A stretch of DNA of 64,000 nucleotides, from contig JAFXGM010000024.1 in the NCBI GenBank assembly GCA_017513195.1, forward strand, positions 161,634 to 225,633. Reading direction: 5' to 3'. A program made the position numbers and the translations under genes. This DNA is from Clostridia bacterium (GTDB lineage Bacteria; Bacillota; Clostridia; Oscillospirales; Acutalibacteraceae). This document shows, in pieces, positions 26,509-34,496 of the stretch (positions are counted from its first letter, which is position 1; every line of letters starts with the position of its first letter). The notes beneath the pieces are model-generated. The model did not search any database and had not been told where the DNA came from. It saw only the letters and a list, made by a program, of their open reading frames with translations.

Positions 26509-27611
26509 TGAAAAAAATAATTTGTACTACGTTATGCTTTCTAGTCTTAATAAATCTTTTCACTGTATCTGCCTATAACACCTCTGCTAAAGCTGCGGTG
26601 GTGATAGACGGATTTACAGGTGAAATATTGTATTCGCAAAACTGCGACGAGCGTCTTTCGATGGCGAGCACTACCAAGATTATGACAGCGTTACTGCTTT
26701 GCGAGCTTGGCGGGGATTTAAGCCGTGAAATAGTAACCACGCGTGAAATGGTAACGGTTGAGGGTTCGTCGATGGGTCTGCAGGTGGGAGACAGGGTTTC
26801 GTACCATGACCTTCTTTATGGCATGATGCTATCTTCCGGTAATGATGCGGCAAACACTACGGCTATTGCAATAGGTGGCAGTGTTCATAACTTTGTAGAG
26901 CTTATGAATGAGCGTGCGCGTAAAATGGGACTTGTTGACACGAATTTTGTGACACCATCAGGTCTTGATGCAGATGAGCATTACACAACGGCTTATGAGT
27001 TGGCACTTATTGCCAAGGAAGCGCTTTCTAATGAACAGTTTGCGAAGGCTGCCGCTTCAAAAACTGCTCGTTTATGCTATGGGAACCCACCATATAATCG
27101 TACACTTACCAATCACAATAAACTGCTAAAAATGTATGATGATATTGTTGGGGTAAAAACCGGATTTACAAAAAAATCAGGCAGGTGCTTGGTTTCTGCT
27201 TCAAAAAAAGATGGCAAATTTGTAATTGCTGTAACGTTAAACGATAAAAACGATTGGCAAGACCATAGAAATCTTTTGGATTTAGGGTTATCACTTATAG
27301 AAAGCAAGACTATTTCACCAAAGATGAGTGAATATTCGATTTGTGTTGCAAATGGTGAAAAATTCGATGTATTAGTACCATCTGCCACTATAAGCGTACC
27401 ACAAAATGCAAAGGTTAGTTATTTGATAAAATTACCTCATTTTTTATATTGCCCAATAAAAAAAGGGGAGAAAATTGGCAGCGTTAGTTATATTTGCAAT
27501 AATGACAATATTTATGAATTGCCAATAGCGTCGAATGATGATATAGAGTATAATCAAAATAAAATCAGATTGTTTTTTGAAATGTTTAAGAGTTTACTTT
27601 TGAAAATATAG
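26508..27611 (+). CDS. D-alanyl-D-alanine carboxypeptidase (DacF/PBP5 type)
   Basis: A 367-residue secreted low-molecular-mass penicillin-binding protein that trims the terminal D-Ala from peptidoglycan stem peptides. A signal sequence spans about residues 1-22. Active-site motifs: SxxK in SMASTTKIMT (Ser about 51), SGN in MLSSGNDAANT, and KTG in VGVKTGFTKKSGR. A C-terminal PBP5-like beta domain and a final amphipathic anchor helix (LFFEMFKSLLLK) follow. Position after ytfJ suggests the DacF sporulation paralogue, which lowers cortex cross-linking. Only a TTG start is available. Confidence 0.92.
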   Translation: MKKIICTTLCFLVLINLFTVSAYNTSAKAAVVIDGFTGEILYSQNCDERLSMASTTKIMTALLLCELGGDLSREIVTTREMVTVEGSSMGLQVGDRVSYHDLLYGMMLSSGNDAANTTAIAIGGSVHNFVELMNERARKMGLVDTNFVTPSGLDADEHYTTAYELALIAKEALSNEQFAKAAASKTARLCYGNPPYNRTLTNHNKLLKMYDDIVGVKTGFTKKSGRCLVSASKKDGKFVIAVTLNDKNDWQDHRNLLDLGLSLIESKTISPKMSEYSICVANGEKFDVLVPSATISVPQNAKVSYLIKLPHFLYCPIKKGEKIGSVSYICNNDNIYELPIASNDDIEYNQNKIRLFFEMFKSLLLKI

Positions 27612-27620
27612 GAGTTCAAT

Positions 27621-28364
27621 ATGAAGGATAATAAAATAAGACTGCAAAAGCATTTGTCTGCTTGCGGAATAGCATCACGACGTAAGGCAGAGGAATTGAT
27701 AGAGCAGGGAAAGGTGCGCGTTAACGGTAGAATTGCCGCGCTTGGCGATAAGGTTGATCCTAAACGTGATAAAGTTAGTGTTAGAGGTAAAACGGTTGTA
27801 CCGATAACCCAAAAGGTTTACATAATGTTGCACAAGCCGCGCGGTTATGTTACGACGCTAAGCGATGAATTTGACCGTAAAAACGTGGCAGACCTTGTAA
27901 AAGACGTGGGGGTTAAGGTTTTTCCTGTAGGACGACTTGACCGAGATTCTGAAGGTTTGCTTATTATGACAAATGATGGTGAGCTTGCCAATATTATTAC
28001 TCACCCGAGAAGTCACGTGAATAAAACATATCGCGTAACGGTTGGCGGCGCTGTTGATGATGACCAAATAAAGAAGCTTTGTGAAGGCGTTATTATTGAC
28101 GGCAAAAAAACACTGCCTTGCGACGTTTTTGTTGTAGAAAGACGCGAGGATAGAACAGTGCTTAATTTTATTATTCAAGAAGGTCGAAACCGACAAATAA
28201 GAAAAATGTGCGCTGTGGTAGGTCTTGATGTTTTAAGACTCAAGCGCATTGAAATTGCCGGTGTAAAGCTTGGCGGATTAAAGTCGGGCTCATGGCGTGA
28301 GCTTAATGAAAGAGAGCTTACTCGTCTTGAGAATATATCTAAGGAAAGGCAAGAAGAAGAGTGA
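27621..28364 (+). CDS. rluB: 23S rRNA pseudouridine synthase (RluB/RsuA family)
   Basis: A 247-residue RsuA/RluB-type enzyme that isomerises a uridine in ribosomal RNA. An N-terminal S4 RNA-binding domain (RLQKHLSACGIASRRKAEELI) is followed by the catalytic motif VGRLDRDSEGLLIMTNDGEL with the catalytic Asp (about residue 112), then KTYRVTV and EGRNRQIRKMC. Length and layout fit RluB, which commonly follows scpB and dacF in Firmicutes. RsuA-type 16S specificity cannot be excluded. Overlaps the next gene by four bases. Confidence 0.92.
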   Translation: MKDNKIRLQKHLSACGIASRRKAEELIEQGKVRVNGRIAALGDKVDPKRDKVSVRGKTVVPITQKVYIMLHKPRGYVTTLSDEFDRKNVADLVKDVGVKVFPVGRLDRDSEGLLIMTNDGELANIITHPRSHVNKTYRVTVGGAVDDDQIKKLCEGVIIDGKKTLPCDVFVVERREDRTVLNFIIQEGRNRQIRKMCAVVGLDVLRLKRIEIAGVKLGGLKSGSWRELNERELTRLENISKERQEEE

Positions 28365-28738
28365 TAAGTGTTATTCCTTGTCGTGAAAAAAAGAAAATCA
28401 TAGAACTGTTTAAACGGCATAATCTTGCTGTGGATGAATTTTCAGGCTGTGTTATAGCAAGCCAAAATGAAGATGTTTTGGGCTATTGTTTATATAGTCT
28501 TTCGAAAAAAGAAATGACAGTTTTTGCTGTTGAACCGCAAAGCGATATACCGCTAGCAGATGGAATTTTGCGCAGTGCGTTGCACGTAGCGGCAGAGAAC
28601 TTTGTGCTTGATGCTTTTTATGCAGATTGTGCGCCGATTAATTTGTTCCGCACATTGCAGTTTATAAAAAACGAGGATGAAAAACGTCTTAATATAGATA
28701 AACTTTTTGGCGGTTGTAATTGCCATAATAAAAATTAA
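28361..28738 (+). CDS. Small GNAT-like protein
   Basis: A 125-residue protein starting at GTG 28361, overlapping the rluB stop (GTGA). The layout resembles a truncated GNAT acetyltransferase: a strand with SGCVIASQNEDVLGYCLYSLS, then MTVFAVEPQ (the beta4 strand), and a helix (ILRSALHVAAENFVLDAFYAD). The usual Q/RxxGxG/A acetyl-CoA loop is not convincing, so it may bind a ligand without catalysis. It ends with a Cys-rich CNCH tail. Co-translated with rluB; the role is unknown. Confidence 0.6.
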   Translation: MISVIPCREKKKIIELFKRHNLAVDEFSGCVIASQNEDVLGYCLYSLSKKEMTVFAVEPQSDIPLADGILRSALHVAAENFVLDAFYADCAPINLFRTLQFIKNEDEKRLNIDKLFGGCNCHNKN

Positions 28739-28746
28739 AAAAACTC

Positions 28747-28775
28747 TTGCAAATTGCTAAACTTTATGGTATGAT
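28747..28775 (+). promoter_or_regulatory. Promoter of secG
   Basis: TTGCAA and TATGAT are separated by 17 bases, 53 bases before the secG start. Confidence 0.68.
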
Positions 28776-28828
28776 AGTTTTTGCGAAATTTATCAGATAA
28801 CTGATTTGTATAGTTTGGAGGTTTAAAA

Positions 28829-29074
28829 ATGGGTGGTTTAGAAATAGCTTTAGGTATAGTTATGATATTGGTTTGCATTATCATTATCGCTGTTATCCTT
28901 CTTCAACAGGGTCATCGTTCAGGCGTAAACGGCGTTATTTCGGGTGCTGCTGATACATTCCTTTCAAAGAATAAGGCACGTACTGTTAATGCAAAGCTTG
29001 CTAGCATTACTAAGTATATTACAATTTTGTTCTTCATCTTAGCGCTTGTCGCTAACGTTATTGCACTTAGCTAA
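28829..29074 (+). CDS. secG: Preprotein translocase subunit SecG
   Basis: An 81-residue SecG with two membrane helices (about residues 5-25 and 57-77). The connecting loop has QQGHRSGVNGVISGAADTFLSKNKART, matching the conserved SecG loop. It joins SecYE in the translocon and improves protein export. ATG has TTGGAGG upstream. Monocistronic, with its own promoter and a terminator. Confidence 0.95.
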   Translation: MGGLEIALGIVMILVCIIIIAVILLQQGHRSGVNGVISGAADTFLSKNKARTVNAKLASITKYITILFFILALVANVIALS

Positions 29075-29092
29075 TAGTTTTTAAGAATTATT

Positions 29093-29122
29093 AAAGAACC
29101 TTATGTTTAATAAGGTTCTTTA
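29093..29122. terminator. Bidirectional terminator after secG
   Basis: The AAAGAACCTTAT / ATAAGGTTCTTT stem with a five-base loop and flanking T/A runs separates secG from the converging araC-type gene. Confidence 0.9.
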
Positions 29123-29970
29123 TTTTTTTGCTTTATATAATTGTTGCGATATTTTGTAGGTGATATATTGTATGCGGTTTTAAAACAGTTTGTAAAGTAT
29201 GCCGCATCTATAAAGCCACAAGAAATGGCAATATGACGTACAGATTCTTCGGTTTTTTCTAGTAGTCTGCGGGCGTGCTCGAGTCGCTGCGTGCGAATAT
29301 AGTTTGTAACCGTAATACCAGTAGCTTTTTTGAATTTGCGACAAAAATAAGATTCGTCATAGCCGAATTGCCGACTTATGCTTGCTGATGATATATTTTT
29401 TGTGAAATTTAAGTTTATGTAATTTATAACATTATCAAAGCTTTCAAATAGCTGTGGGGAAGAATGAGTATCGTCGATGCAATGTTCACACAGTAATCCT
29501 AAAAGTCTGTAGAGTCGACCAACCGTTTCAAGCGGATGATAGTTTTTGCTGTTTTGTTGCATTTCTACTATTTGGTTTGCAAGTGTTACAATTTCACTAT
29601 TATCGGTTTTGTATTTAAAACGTATCTTACCATTTATTATTGGTTCAATATATTGCTTGGCTGATACCGTCCCGTTATATAGGTCGGCAACCTCAAACAT
29701 TATAACGTAACATTCATAGCCTTCGCTGCCGGATTTACCGCTATGCAACATAGTAGGGGAAACGATTGAAAGCTCGTTGGCATTTACAAATACTTTTTCG
29801 TCATTACAACACAATTCAAGACTACCTGACTTTATTAAGTGCAGTTCTAATCGGTCATGCCAATGTTGCTCAAACGCACGAATGTGGGGTCCTAACTTGG
29901 TTTTTAAAATTTTTACAGAGGTTTCACCAAATACAACGGGAGTCAATTCTTTTTTTGAATTTAGTTGCAC
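29107..29970 (-). CDS. AraC-family transcriptional regulator
   Basis: A 287-residue one-component regulator. The N-terminal cupin-like sensor (about residues 10-150) has RAFEQHWHDRLELHLIKSGSLEL. The C-terminal pair of helix-turn-helix motifs includes SSASISRQFGYDESYFCRKFKKATG and AISCGFIDAAYFTNCFK, ending ISPTKYRN. It is divergent from a sugar isomerase/oxidoreductase operon and probably activates it in response to a sugar. GTG 29970 follows GGGGGAG. Two AAGTCAA half-sites in the intergenic region are good candidates for its binding site. Confidence 0.92.
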   Translation of the reverse strand: MQLNSKKELTPVVFGETSVKILKTKLGPHIRAFEQHWHDRLELHLIKSGSLELCCNDEKVFVNANELSIVSPTMLHSGKSGSEGYECYVIMFEVADLYNGTVSAKQYIEPIINGKIRFKYKTDNSEIVTLANQIVEMQQNSKNYHPLETVGRLYRLLGLLCEHCIDDTHSSPQLFESFDNVINYINLNFTKNISSASISRQFGYDESYFCRKFKKATGITVTNYIRTQRLEHARRLLEKTEESVRHIAISCGFIDAAYFTNCFKTAYNISPTKYRNNYIKQKNKEPY

Positions 29971-29990
29971 AATATGCTCCCCCTTTTATC

Positions 29991-30025
29991 AAAAGTCAAT
30001 AATATATAATTTCAAGTCAAAATAA
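29991..30025. promoter_or_regulatory. Candidate AraC-type operator (direct repeat)
   Basis: AAGTCAA occurs at 29993 and 30014, the same orientation, 21 bases apart (two helical turns), each followed by an A/T-rich tract. This is the spacing expected for a dimeric AraC-type activator. It lies between araC and the sugar operon. Confidence 0.5.
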
Positions 30026-30097
30026 TACAAATTGTAATTTTGCATATATGGTATCATAAAGTTAACAAAAAATCAATCCTTTAAGGAGGCAAATATA

Positions 30098-30934
30098 ATG
30101 AAAATAGGTAATGTGATTCACTTTGCGGAACGTGAGAAGCTTGAAAAGTATTTTGAGCAGCTTGTATTTTTTGGTTTTGATAACTGTCAGTTGGGTTCTT
30201 GGAATCCAAAGGATTGGACAGATGAAAATGCCCAGATGGTAAAAGAACTTTGCGAAAAATATGGTGTTACCATTTCTGCTTTTTGGTGTGGCTGGTCGGG
30301 TCCTGTTGTTTGGGACTTTTATGATGGTCAATTAACACTAGGTCTTGTTCCACCCGAATACCGTCAAATGCGTGTTGAGCAGCTTTGCGCCGGTGCTGAT
30401 TGGGCTAAAAAGCTTGGCGTTACTGACGTTATTACACACATGGGATTTATTCCCGAAAATCCAAACGACCCTCAGTTTGCTCCTTTTTGTATAGCGGTAA
30501 GAACCGTTGCCGGTCACTTGAAGAAAAACGATCAGTGGTTGCTTTTTGAAACCGGTCAGGAAACACCTGTTACAATGATGCGTTGTTTTGAAAAGGTTAA
30601 TATGGATAATCTTGGTATAAATCTTGATACCGCTAACCTTATTCTTTATGGCAGAGCAAATCCTGTTGATGCACTTGATGTGTTTGGTAAATATGTTCGT
30701 AATATTCACGCCAAAGATGGCTTTTATCCCACAAACGGTCATTCGCTTGGTCAGGAAGTTCGTCTTGGTGATGGCAAGGTTGACTTTAAAGCTTTATTTA
30801 AAAAGCTTAAAGAACTCCAGTATGACGGTTATGTTACCATTGAACGTGAAATTTGGAACGAGCAACAACAGCCCGATATAATTCACGCAAGAGATTATCT
30901 TACTGAAATTATAAACGAAGTATATGGAGGATAA
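30098..30934 (+). CDS. Sugar phosphate isomerase/epimerase (xylose isomerase-like TIM barrel)
   Basis: A 278-residue AP-endonuclease-2-type TIM barrel. The metal-ligand pattern is recognisable: LFETGQE (Glu), GINLDTANLILYG (Asp), NIHAKDG (His/Asp) and a late VTIERE (Glu). These enzymes isomerise or epimerise sugars or inositol derivatives with a divalent metal. It is the first gene of a three-gene operon with two oxidoreductases, under the divergent AraC regulator. Substrate is unknown. AAGGAGG precedes the start. Confidence 0.88.
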   Translation: MKIGNVIHFAEREKLEKYFEQLVFFGFDNCQLGSWNPKDWTDENAQMVKELCEKYGVTISAFWCGWSGPVVWDFYDGQLTLGLVPPEYRQMRVEQLCAGADWAKKLGVTDVITHMGFIPENPNDPQFAPFCIAVRTVAGHLKKNDQWLLFETGQETPVTMMRCFEKVNMDNLGINLDTANLILYGRANPVDALDVFGKYVRNIHAKDGFYPTNGHSLGQEVRLGDGKVDFKALFKKLKELQYDGYVTIEREIWNEQQQPDIIHARDYLTEIINEVYGG

Positions 30935-30938
30935 TTTT

Positions 30939-31883
30939 ATGTTAAAGGTTGGTTTAGTAGGTGTTGGCGGCATTAGTGGCGCGCATATTCCCGGTTGGCT
31001 TGCTCTTGACGACGTAGAGCTTGTTGCACTTTGCGACGTAAGACCCGAGCAAATGGAAAAATATCCTGATATCAGACATTATACCGATTTTGAAGAGATG
31101 CTCGCAAACGAAACTCTTGATATTCTTGATATATGTCTTCCTACCAATTTGCACGTGGAATATGCTATTAAAGCGATGGAAAAGGGAATTAACGTGTTGT
31201 GCGAAAAGCCAATTTCATTAAATCGTGATGATGTTAAACGAGTTTATGAGGTGGCAGAAAAGAACAATGTTAAGTTTATGGTGGCTCACGTTATTCGTTT
31301 TTGGCGTGAATACGAGTTTGTAAAGAGTATTTATGAAAGCGGTAAATATGGTAAATTGCTATTTGGTAATATGAAGCGACTCAGTGCTTTCCCGGCTTGG
31401 AGTTGGGACAACTGGATGCGCGATGAAAAACGTAGTGGTTTTGTACCGTATGACCTTCATATTCACGATTTAGACTTTATGATTTATGCTTTCGGTGCTC
31501 CAAAAGATATAAAATCTTATCGTACAAAGCTGTCTGATCAAGACTATATTAACGTTACATACGATTTTGGTGATTTTGCCATAAATGCTGAATCATCATG
31601 GTTTGCTTGTGGTTATCCATTTACAGCGCAATTCCGATTTCAGTTTGAAGATGCCATAATCTCTAACGAAGGTCAAGGTCTAAAAATTTATGAACGCGGT
31701 GGAAGTGTTGTTAGTCTTGAAGAGGCTGCAACAGGTGACACAGGTGAAATTAACCTTCCTAAGAGTGGCGCTTATGCAGTTGAAATCGCATATTTTAAGG
31801 ACTGCGTGAAGAATAACACAACACCCGAAAAGGTTAAACCCGACGAACTTGAAACTGTTATTGATATATTAAATAATCTGTGA
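30939..31883 (+). CDS. Gfo/Idh/MocA family oxidoreductase (first of two)
   Basis: About 314 residues. The N-terminal Rossmann dinucleotide motif is VGLVGVGGISGAHIPG, followed by LCDVRPEQ and the signature CEKPISLN with the catalytic Lys (about residue 91). The C-terminal alpha/beta domain has DLHIHDLDFMIYAFG. These NAD(P)-dependent enzymes oxidise sugars, inositols or glycosides. ATG 30939 follows GGAGG; the frame open from 30924 overlaps the previous gene and is not preferred. Followed after 7 bases by a second family member. Confidence 0.92.
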   Translation: MLKVGLVGVGGISGAHIPGWLALDDVELVALCDVRPEQMEKYPDIRHYTDFEEMLANETLDILDICLPTNLHVEYAIKAMEKGINVLCEKPISLNRDDVKRVYEVAEKNNVKFMVAHVIRFWREYEFVKSIYESGKYGKLLFGNMKRLSAFPAWSWDNWMRDEKRSGFVPYDLHIHDLDFMIYAFGAPKDIKSYRTKLSDQDYINVTYDFGDFAINAESSWFACGYPFTAQFRFQFEDAIISNEGQGLKIYERGGSVVSLEEAATGDTGEINLPKSGAYAVEIAYFKDCVKNNTTPEKVKPDELETVIDILNNL

Positions 31884-31890
31884 GGCTATT

Positions 31891-32907
31891 ATGGAAAAAT
31901 TAAGAGTAGCAGTCATAGGCTGCGGTAATATTTCGGTTATGCACCTTGATTCTATTAAGGCTTTCGATGATGTGGAATTAGTTGCAGTTTGTGACATTAA
32001 AGAGGATAGAGCAATAACCGCATCACAAAAATACGGCGGTAAGGTATATACCGATTATAAAAAAATGTTTGAATGCGAAAAGTTGGATGCAGTAAATTTG
32101 TGTTTGCCACATTATTTGCATGTGCCGGTTGCTATTGATGCGTTTCGTGCAGGAATTAATGTTTTGTCTGAAAAACCGATGAGCATTAAATATGAAGATG
32201 CTGTAAAAGCTGTTGAAACTGCAAAAGAATGTGGAGTTCTTTATGGTGTTATTTTCCAGTGCCGCTATAATGCGCCGTCACAGCTTGTAAAGCAGCGTGT
32301 TATGGATGGAAAGTTGGGGCCGGTTAAGTGCGGAAGAACGACGCTTACTTGGTATCGCCCGGATCACTATTACGATCATTCCGATTGGAAAGGCACTTGG
32401 GATAAAGAGGGTGGCGGTGTTATAATAGACCAAGCCATACACTCTATTGATCTTGCTAACTGGATGATTGGCAGTAAGCCTGTTGAGATTCAGTCAACGC
32501 TTCATAACCGTAACCACGATATTATGGTGGTAGAAGATACGGGTGAAGGTCTTATTAAGTATGAAAACGGCGCATTGTTGTCTTTTTATGCTATGAATAA
32601 CTACCTTTGCGATGAACCGATTGAGATACGTCTTCTTTGTGAAAACGGCAAAGCTATATTCTCTTATGGTGAGGCTAAAGTCATATATAAAGACGGTAGT
32701 GTTGAAACTGCAACCAATAAACCTGAAGATATGTTTAAGTATACAGGTGGTAAGGATTATTGGGGTTTTCAACACGCAGTTCAAATTAGGCAGTTCTTTA
32801 ATGCGGTAAAAGGCGAAGAAGAACTAGAGATTACCGGTGAGGAAGCGCTAAAAATACAAAATATTATTTGTCAGATATATAGTAATAATGATAATCCTTT
32901 TAAATGA
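31891..32907 (+). CDS. Gfo/Idh/MocA family oxidoreductase (second of two)
   Basis: A 338-residue relative of the preceding gene. Rossmann motif VAVIGCGNISVMHLDS, cofactor-binding VCDIKEDRA, signature SEKPMSIK with catalytic Lys (about residue 93), and GGGVIIDQAIHSIDLANWMIG in the C-terminal domain. The two differ enough to have different substrates or successive steps (oxidation then reduction), a scheme known for some glycoside and inositol pathways. Ends the operon at a strong terminator. Confidence 0.92.
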   Translation: MEKLRVAVIGCGNISVMHLDSIKAFDDVELVAVCDIKEDRAITASQKYGGKVYTDYKKMFECEKLDAVNLCLPHYLHVPVAIDAFRAGINVLSEKPMSIKYEDAVKAVETAKECGVLYGVIFQCRYNAPSQLVKQRVMDGKLGPVKCGRTTLTWYRPDHYYDHSDWKGTWDKEGGGVIIDQAIHSIDLANWMIGSKPVEIQSTLHNRNHDIMVVEDTGEGLIKYENGALLSFYAMNNYLCDEPIEIRLLCENGKAIFSYGEAKVIYKDGSVETATNKPEDMFKYTGGKDYWGFQHAVQIRQFFNAVKGEEELEITGEEALKIQNIICQIYSNNDNPFK

Positions 32908-32910
32908 TGT

Positions 32911-32944
32911 AAAAAGCACTCAGGAGTAACCCTGAGTGCTTTTT
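32911..32944. terminator. Bidirectional terminator
   Basis: The stem AAAAAGCACTCAGG / CCTGAGTGCTTTTT with an AGTAA loop sits between the sugar operon and the converging deacetylase gene. Confidence 0.93.
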
Positions 32945-32945
32945 G

Positions 32946-33572
32946 TTATATATTGTTTACATTGTGAATATGTACGCCGTATGGAAGATTGGTTTTACCA
33001 TAAATTTTAAATAATTCGTCGGGATTTACAAGCATGAAACCTCGTGCCTTTAGTTCCGGTAAAATGGTTTTAAGTGCCTCGTAGGTATGTTCTTTAACAT
33101 GCATACAAGCGACAGCGCCGTCACATGCGGTATCAAGAGTTTCTTTTATGATGTTTTCTGGTGTTGCGTCCGGCAGCCAGTCACTACCGCATTTCATACC
33201 GTGACCGAGCAAAACAAGTTTTAATTCTTTGCAGATTTTAAGTACGTTATCGTCACGACATAAATTCGGTAAGCGTGTCATGGTTATATTATAATTAAAA
33301 CGATTTTTAATATTATTAATTGGGGTTGTTAGTTCGTCGACAACCTGTTCGGATGTAATTGTTTCTAAACGGGGATGTGTTTGTGAGTGACCTACAAGCT
33401 GAAAACCGTTATCAATAGCGTATTCTATCATATATTCAGTATCAGGAGTGATTCTGCTACCCATTACGGCAAAACCCGCTTTAAAGCCATATTGGTTAAA
33501 TAAATCAATCATTTCGCACATATAGGGAAGTGGTCCATCGTCAAAAACTATGGTTAAATATTTCTTTTCCAT
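32946..33572 (-). CDS. Polysaccharide deacetylase family protein
   Basis: About 208 residues with a NodB-like fold. Motif 1 is IVFDDGPLPY (Asp-Asp); motif 2 is HSQTHPRL (the HxxxH metal site); later DELTTPINNIKNRF and ARGFMLVNPDEL complete the barrel. Family members remove N- or O-acetyl groups from glycans such as peptidoglycan. There is no signal peptide, so it may act in the cytosol on a soluble sugar. ATG 33572 has AAGGTG at 8-base spacing; the frame extends to GTG 33581. Confidence 0.82.
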   Translation of the reverse strand: MEKKYLTIVFDDGPLPYMCEMIDLFNQYGFKAGFAVMGSRITPDTEYMIEYAIDNGFQLVGHSQTHPRLETITSEQVVDELTTPINNIKNRFNYNITMTRLPNLCRDDNVLKICKELKLVLLGHGMKCGSDWLPDATPENIIKETLDTACDGAVACMHVKEHTYEALKTILPELKARGFMLVNPDELFKIYGKTNLPYGVHIHNVNNI

Positions 33573-33645
33573 ATTCATCACACCTTAGATAAGTTTATAG
33601 CTTTATTATAGTGTTTTTTTATAAAAAGTAAATATAAATTTGTAC

Positions 33646-33674
33646 TTGATTATTTTATTTTGTTATGATATAAT
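33646..33674 (+). promoter_or_regulatory. Promoter of tRNA-Arg
   Basis: TTGATT and TATAAT are separated by 17 bases, 27 bases before the tRNA. Confidence 0.78.
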
Positions 33675-33701
33675 ACTTTGCGTTGCCAAGTTTGGCGATA
33701 T

Positions 33702-33778
33702 GCGCTGATAGCTCAGTTGGATAGAGCATCTGCCTTCTAAGCAGAGGGTCGGGGGTTCGAATCCCTTTCAGCGTGCCA
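33702..33778 (+). tRNA. tRNA-Arg (anticodon TCT)
   Basis: A 77-base cloverleaf. The acceptor GCGCTGA pairs with TCAGCGT (one G-U). The D-arm has AGCTCAGTTGGATAGAGC. The anticodon stem TCTGC/GCAGA encloses CTTCTAA with TCT at positions 34-36, reading AGA. The T-arm is GGGGGTTCGAATCCC-like, and a 3' CCA is encoded. It is followed by a hairpin terminator. Confidence 0.95.
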
Positions 33779-33780
33779 AT

Positions 33781-33817
33781 AATGCGGAATCCACGAAAGT
33801 GGGTTCCGTATTTTTTT
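33781..33817 (+). terminator. tRNA-Arg terminator (copy 1)
   Basis: GGAATCCAC-GAAA-GTGGGTTCC is followed by a T7 run, directly after the tRNA. Confidence 0.9.
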
Positions 33818-33965
33818 ATATAGAGAAAGGGATTCGAACAAGGGCGGTTTGTCGAAAGACAAATTGCAACCTTTCGGTGAACGGTTGCAAAGCCCGTGGG
33901 TAACGAGCGTTAGCGAGGCGATAGCACACGGTAGTGTGTGGAAAAATCCCTTTCAGCGTGCCAAT

Positions 33966-34005
33966 AATGCGGAATCCACAAAAGTGGGTTCCGTATTATT
34001 TTTTT
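33966..34005 (+). terminator. Duplicated terminator (copy 2)
   Basis: The second copy of the tRNA terminator, with an AAAA loop in place of GAAA and a T-run interrupted by one A. Confidence 0.8.
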
Positions 34006-34070
34006 ATATGGAGAAAGGGATTCGAATAAGGAGGGAACTGCATTTTGTTTTCAAATTTCTTTTAAATTTC

Positions 34071-34358
34071 TTAATCAAAATTTTCCAGATATTTTTCGGC
34101 TTGCGCTTGTGTTGAGACGGTAATTCCGTCATTAAATTTTTTAATATCATTTTGCGGTAAAGTGTTTAAGACAATGCTATCATATATTTCTACTATTTCA
34201 TCGTTGTTGTATAAAGCAATTGTGTTTTTGTATGACTTTATAATATATTTTTTATCTTTTGGTTTTTGTGAGTTATTCTTTGTATAAAAAGCGATTAGAA
34301 TGAATGTTAACGCGAAAATTAATGTTGGAAATAAAATTTTTTTAATAAAAATACGCAT
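34071..34358 (-). CDS. Small membrane-anchored protein
   Basis: A 95-residue protein with one N-terminal hydrophobic helix (about residues 8-25, ILFPTLIFALTFILIAFY) and an extracytoplasmic part containing YIIKSYKNTIALYNNDEIVEIYD and LPQNDIKKFNDGITVSTQAQAEKYLENFD. ATG 34358 follows GGGTGA. The SYKNTIALYN..DE..E.YD segment resembles small exported proteins annotated as hypothetical in gut clostridia. No function is recognised. It is divergent from the class A PBP gene, which hints at envelope work. Confidence 0.65.
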   Translation of the reverse strand: MRIFIKKILFPTLIFALTFILIAFYTKNNSQKPKDKKYIIKSYKNTIALYNNDEIVEIYDSIVLNTLPQNDIKKFNDGITVSTQAQAEKYLENFD

Positions 34359-34496
34359 AAAATCACCCGAAAATAGTATTGCCTTAATAATTTATTAATA
34401 TAAGTTAAAAAATTGTAACTACCCAAAATGAAAATTATGGTGTATAATACATATGTATTATTATAAGTGTGTCCATTTTTAACGGAGGTGTTTTTT

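Larger units (their letters stand above)
33760..34026 (+). repeat. Duplicated tRNA-Arg 3' end with terminator, and structured insert
   Basis: The stretch from the tRNA T-arm through CCA, the terminator and a trailing reverse complement of the T-arm (GAAAGGGATTCGAA) occurs at 33760-33839 and again at 33945-34026, 185 bases apart. The copies differ by few bases. The roughly 105 bases between them fold well: GGGC...GCCC closes two hairpins (TTTGTC-GAAA-GACAAA and GCAACC...GGTTGC), then CACAC-GGTA-GTGTG. Each unit can also form a large hairpin because its ends are inverted repeats. It may be an att-site duplication, a tRNA-derived mobile repeat or an RNA gene. Confidence 0.8.

Noticed and set aside
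33849-34115. 88-codon rightward ORF after tRNA-Arg
   Set aside because: It is a translation of the duplicated tRNA/terminator repeat, with no Shine-Dalgarno and no natural protein character.
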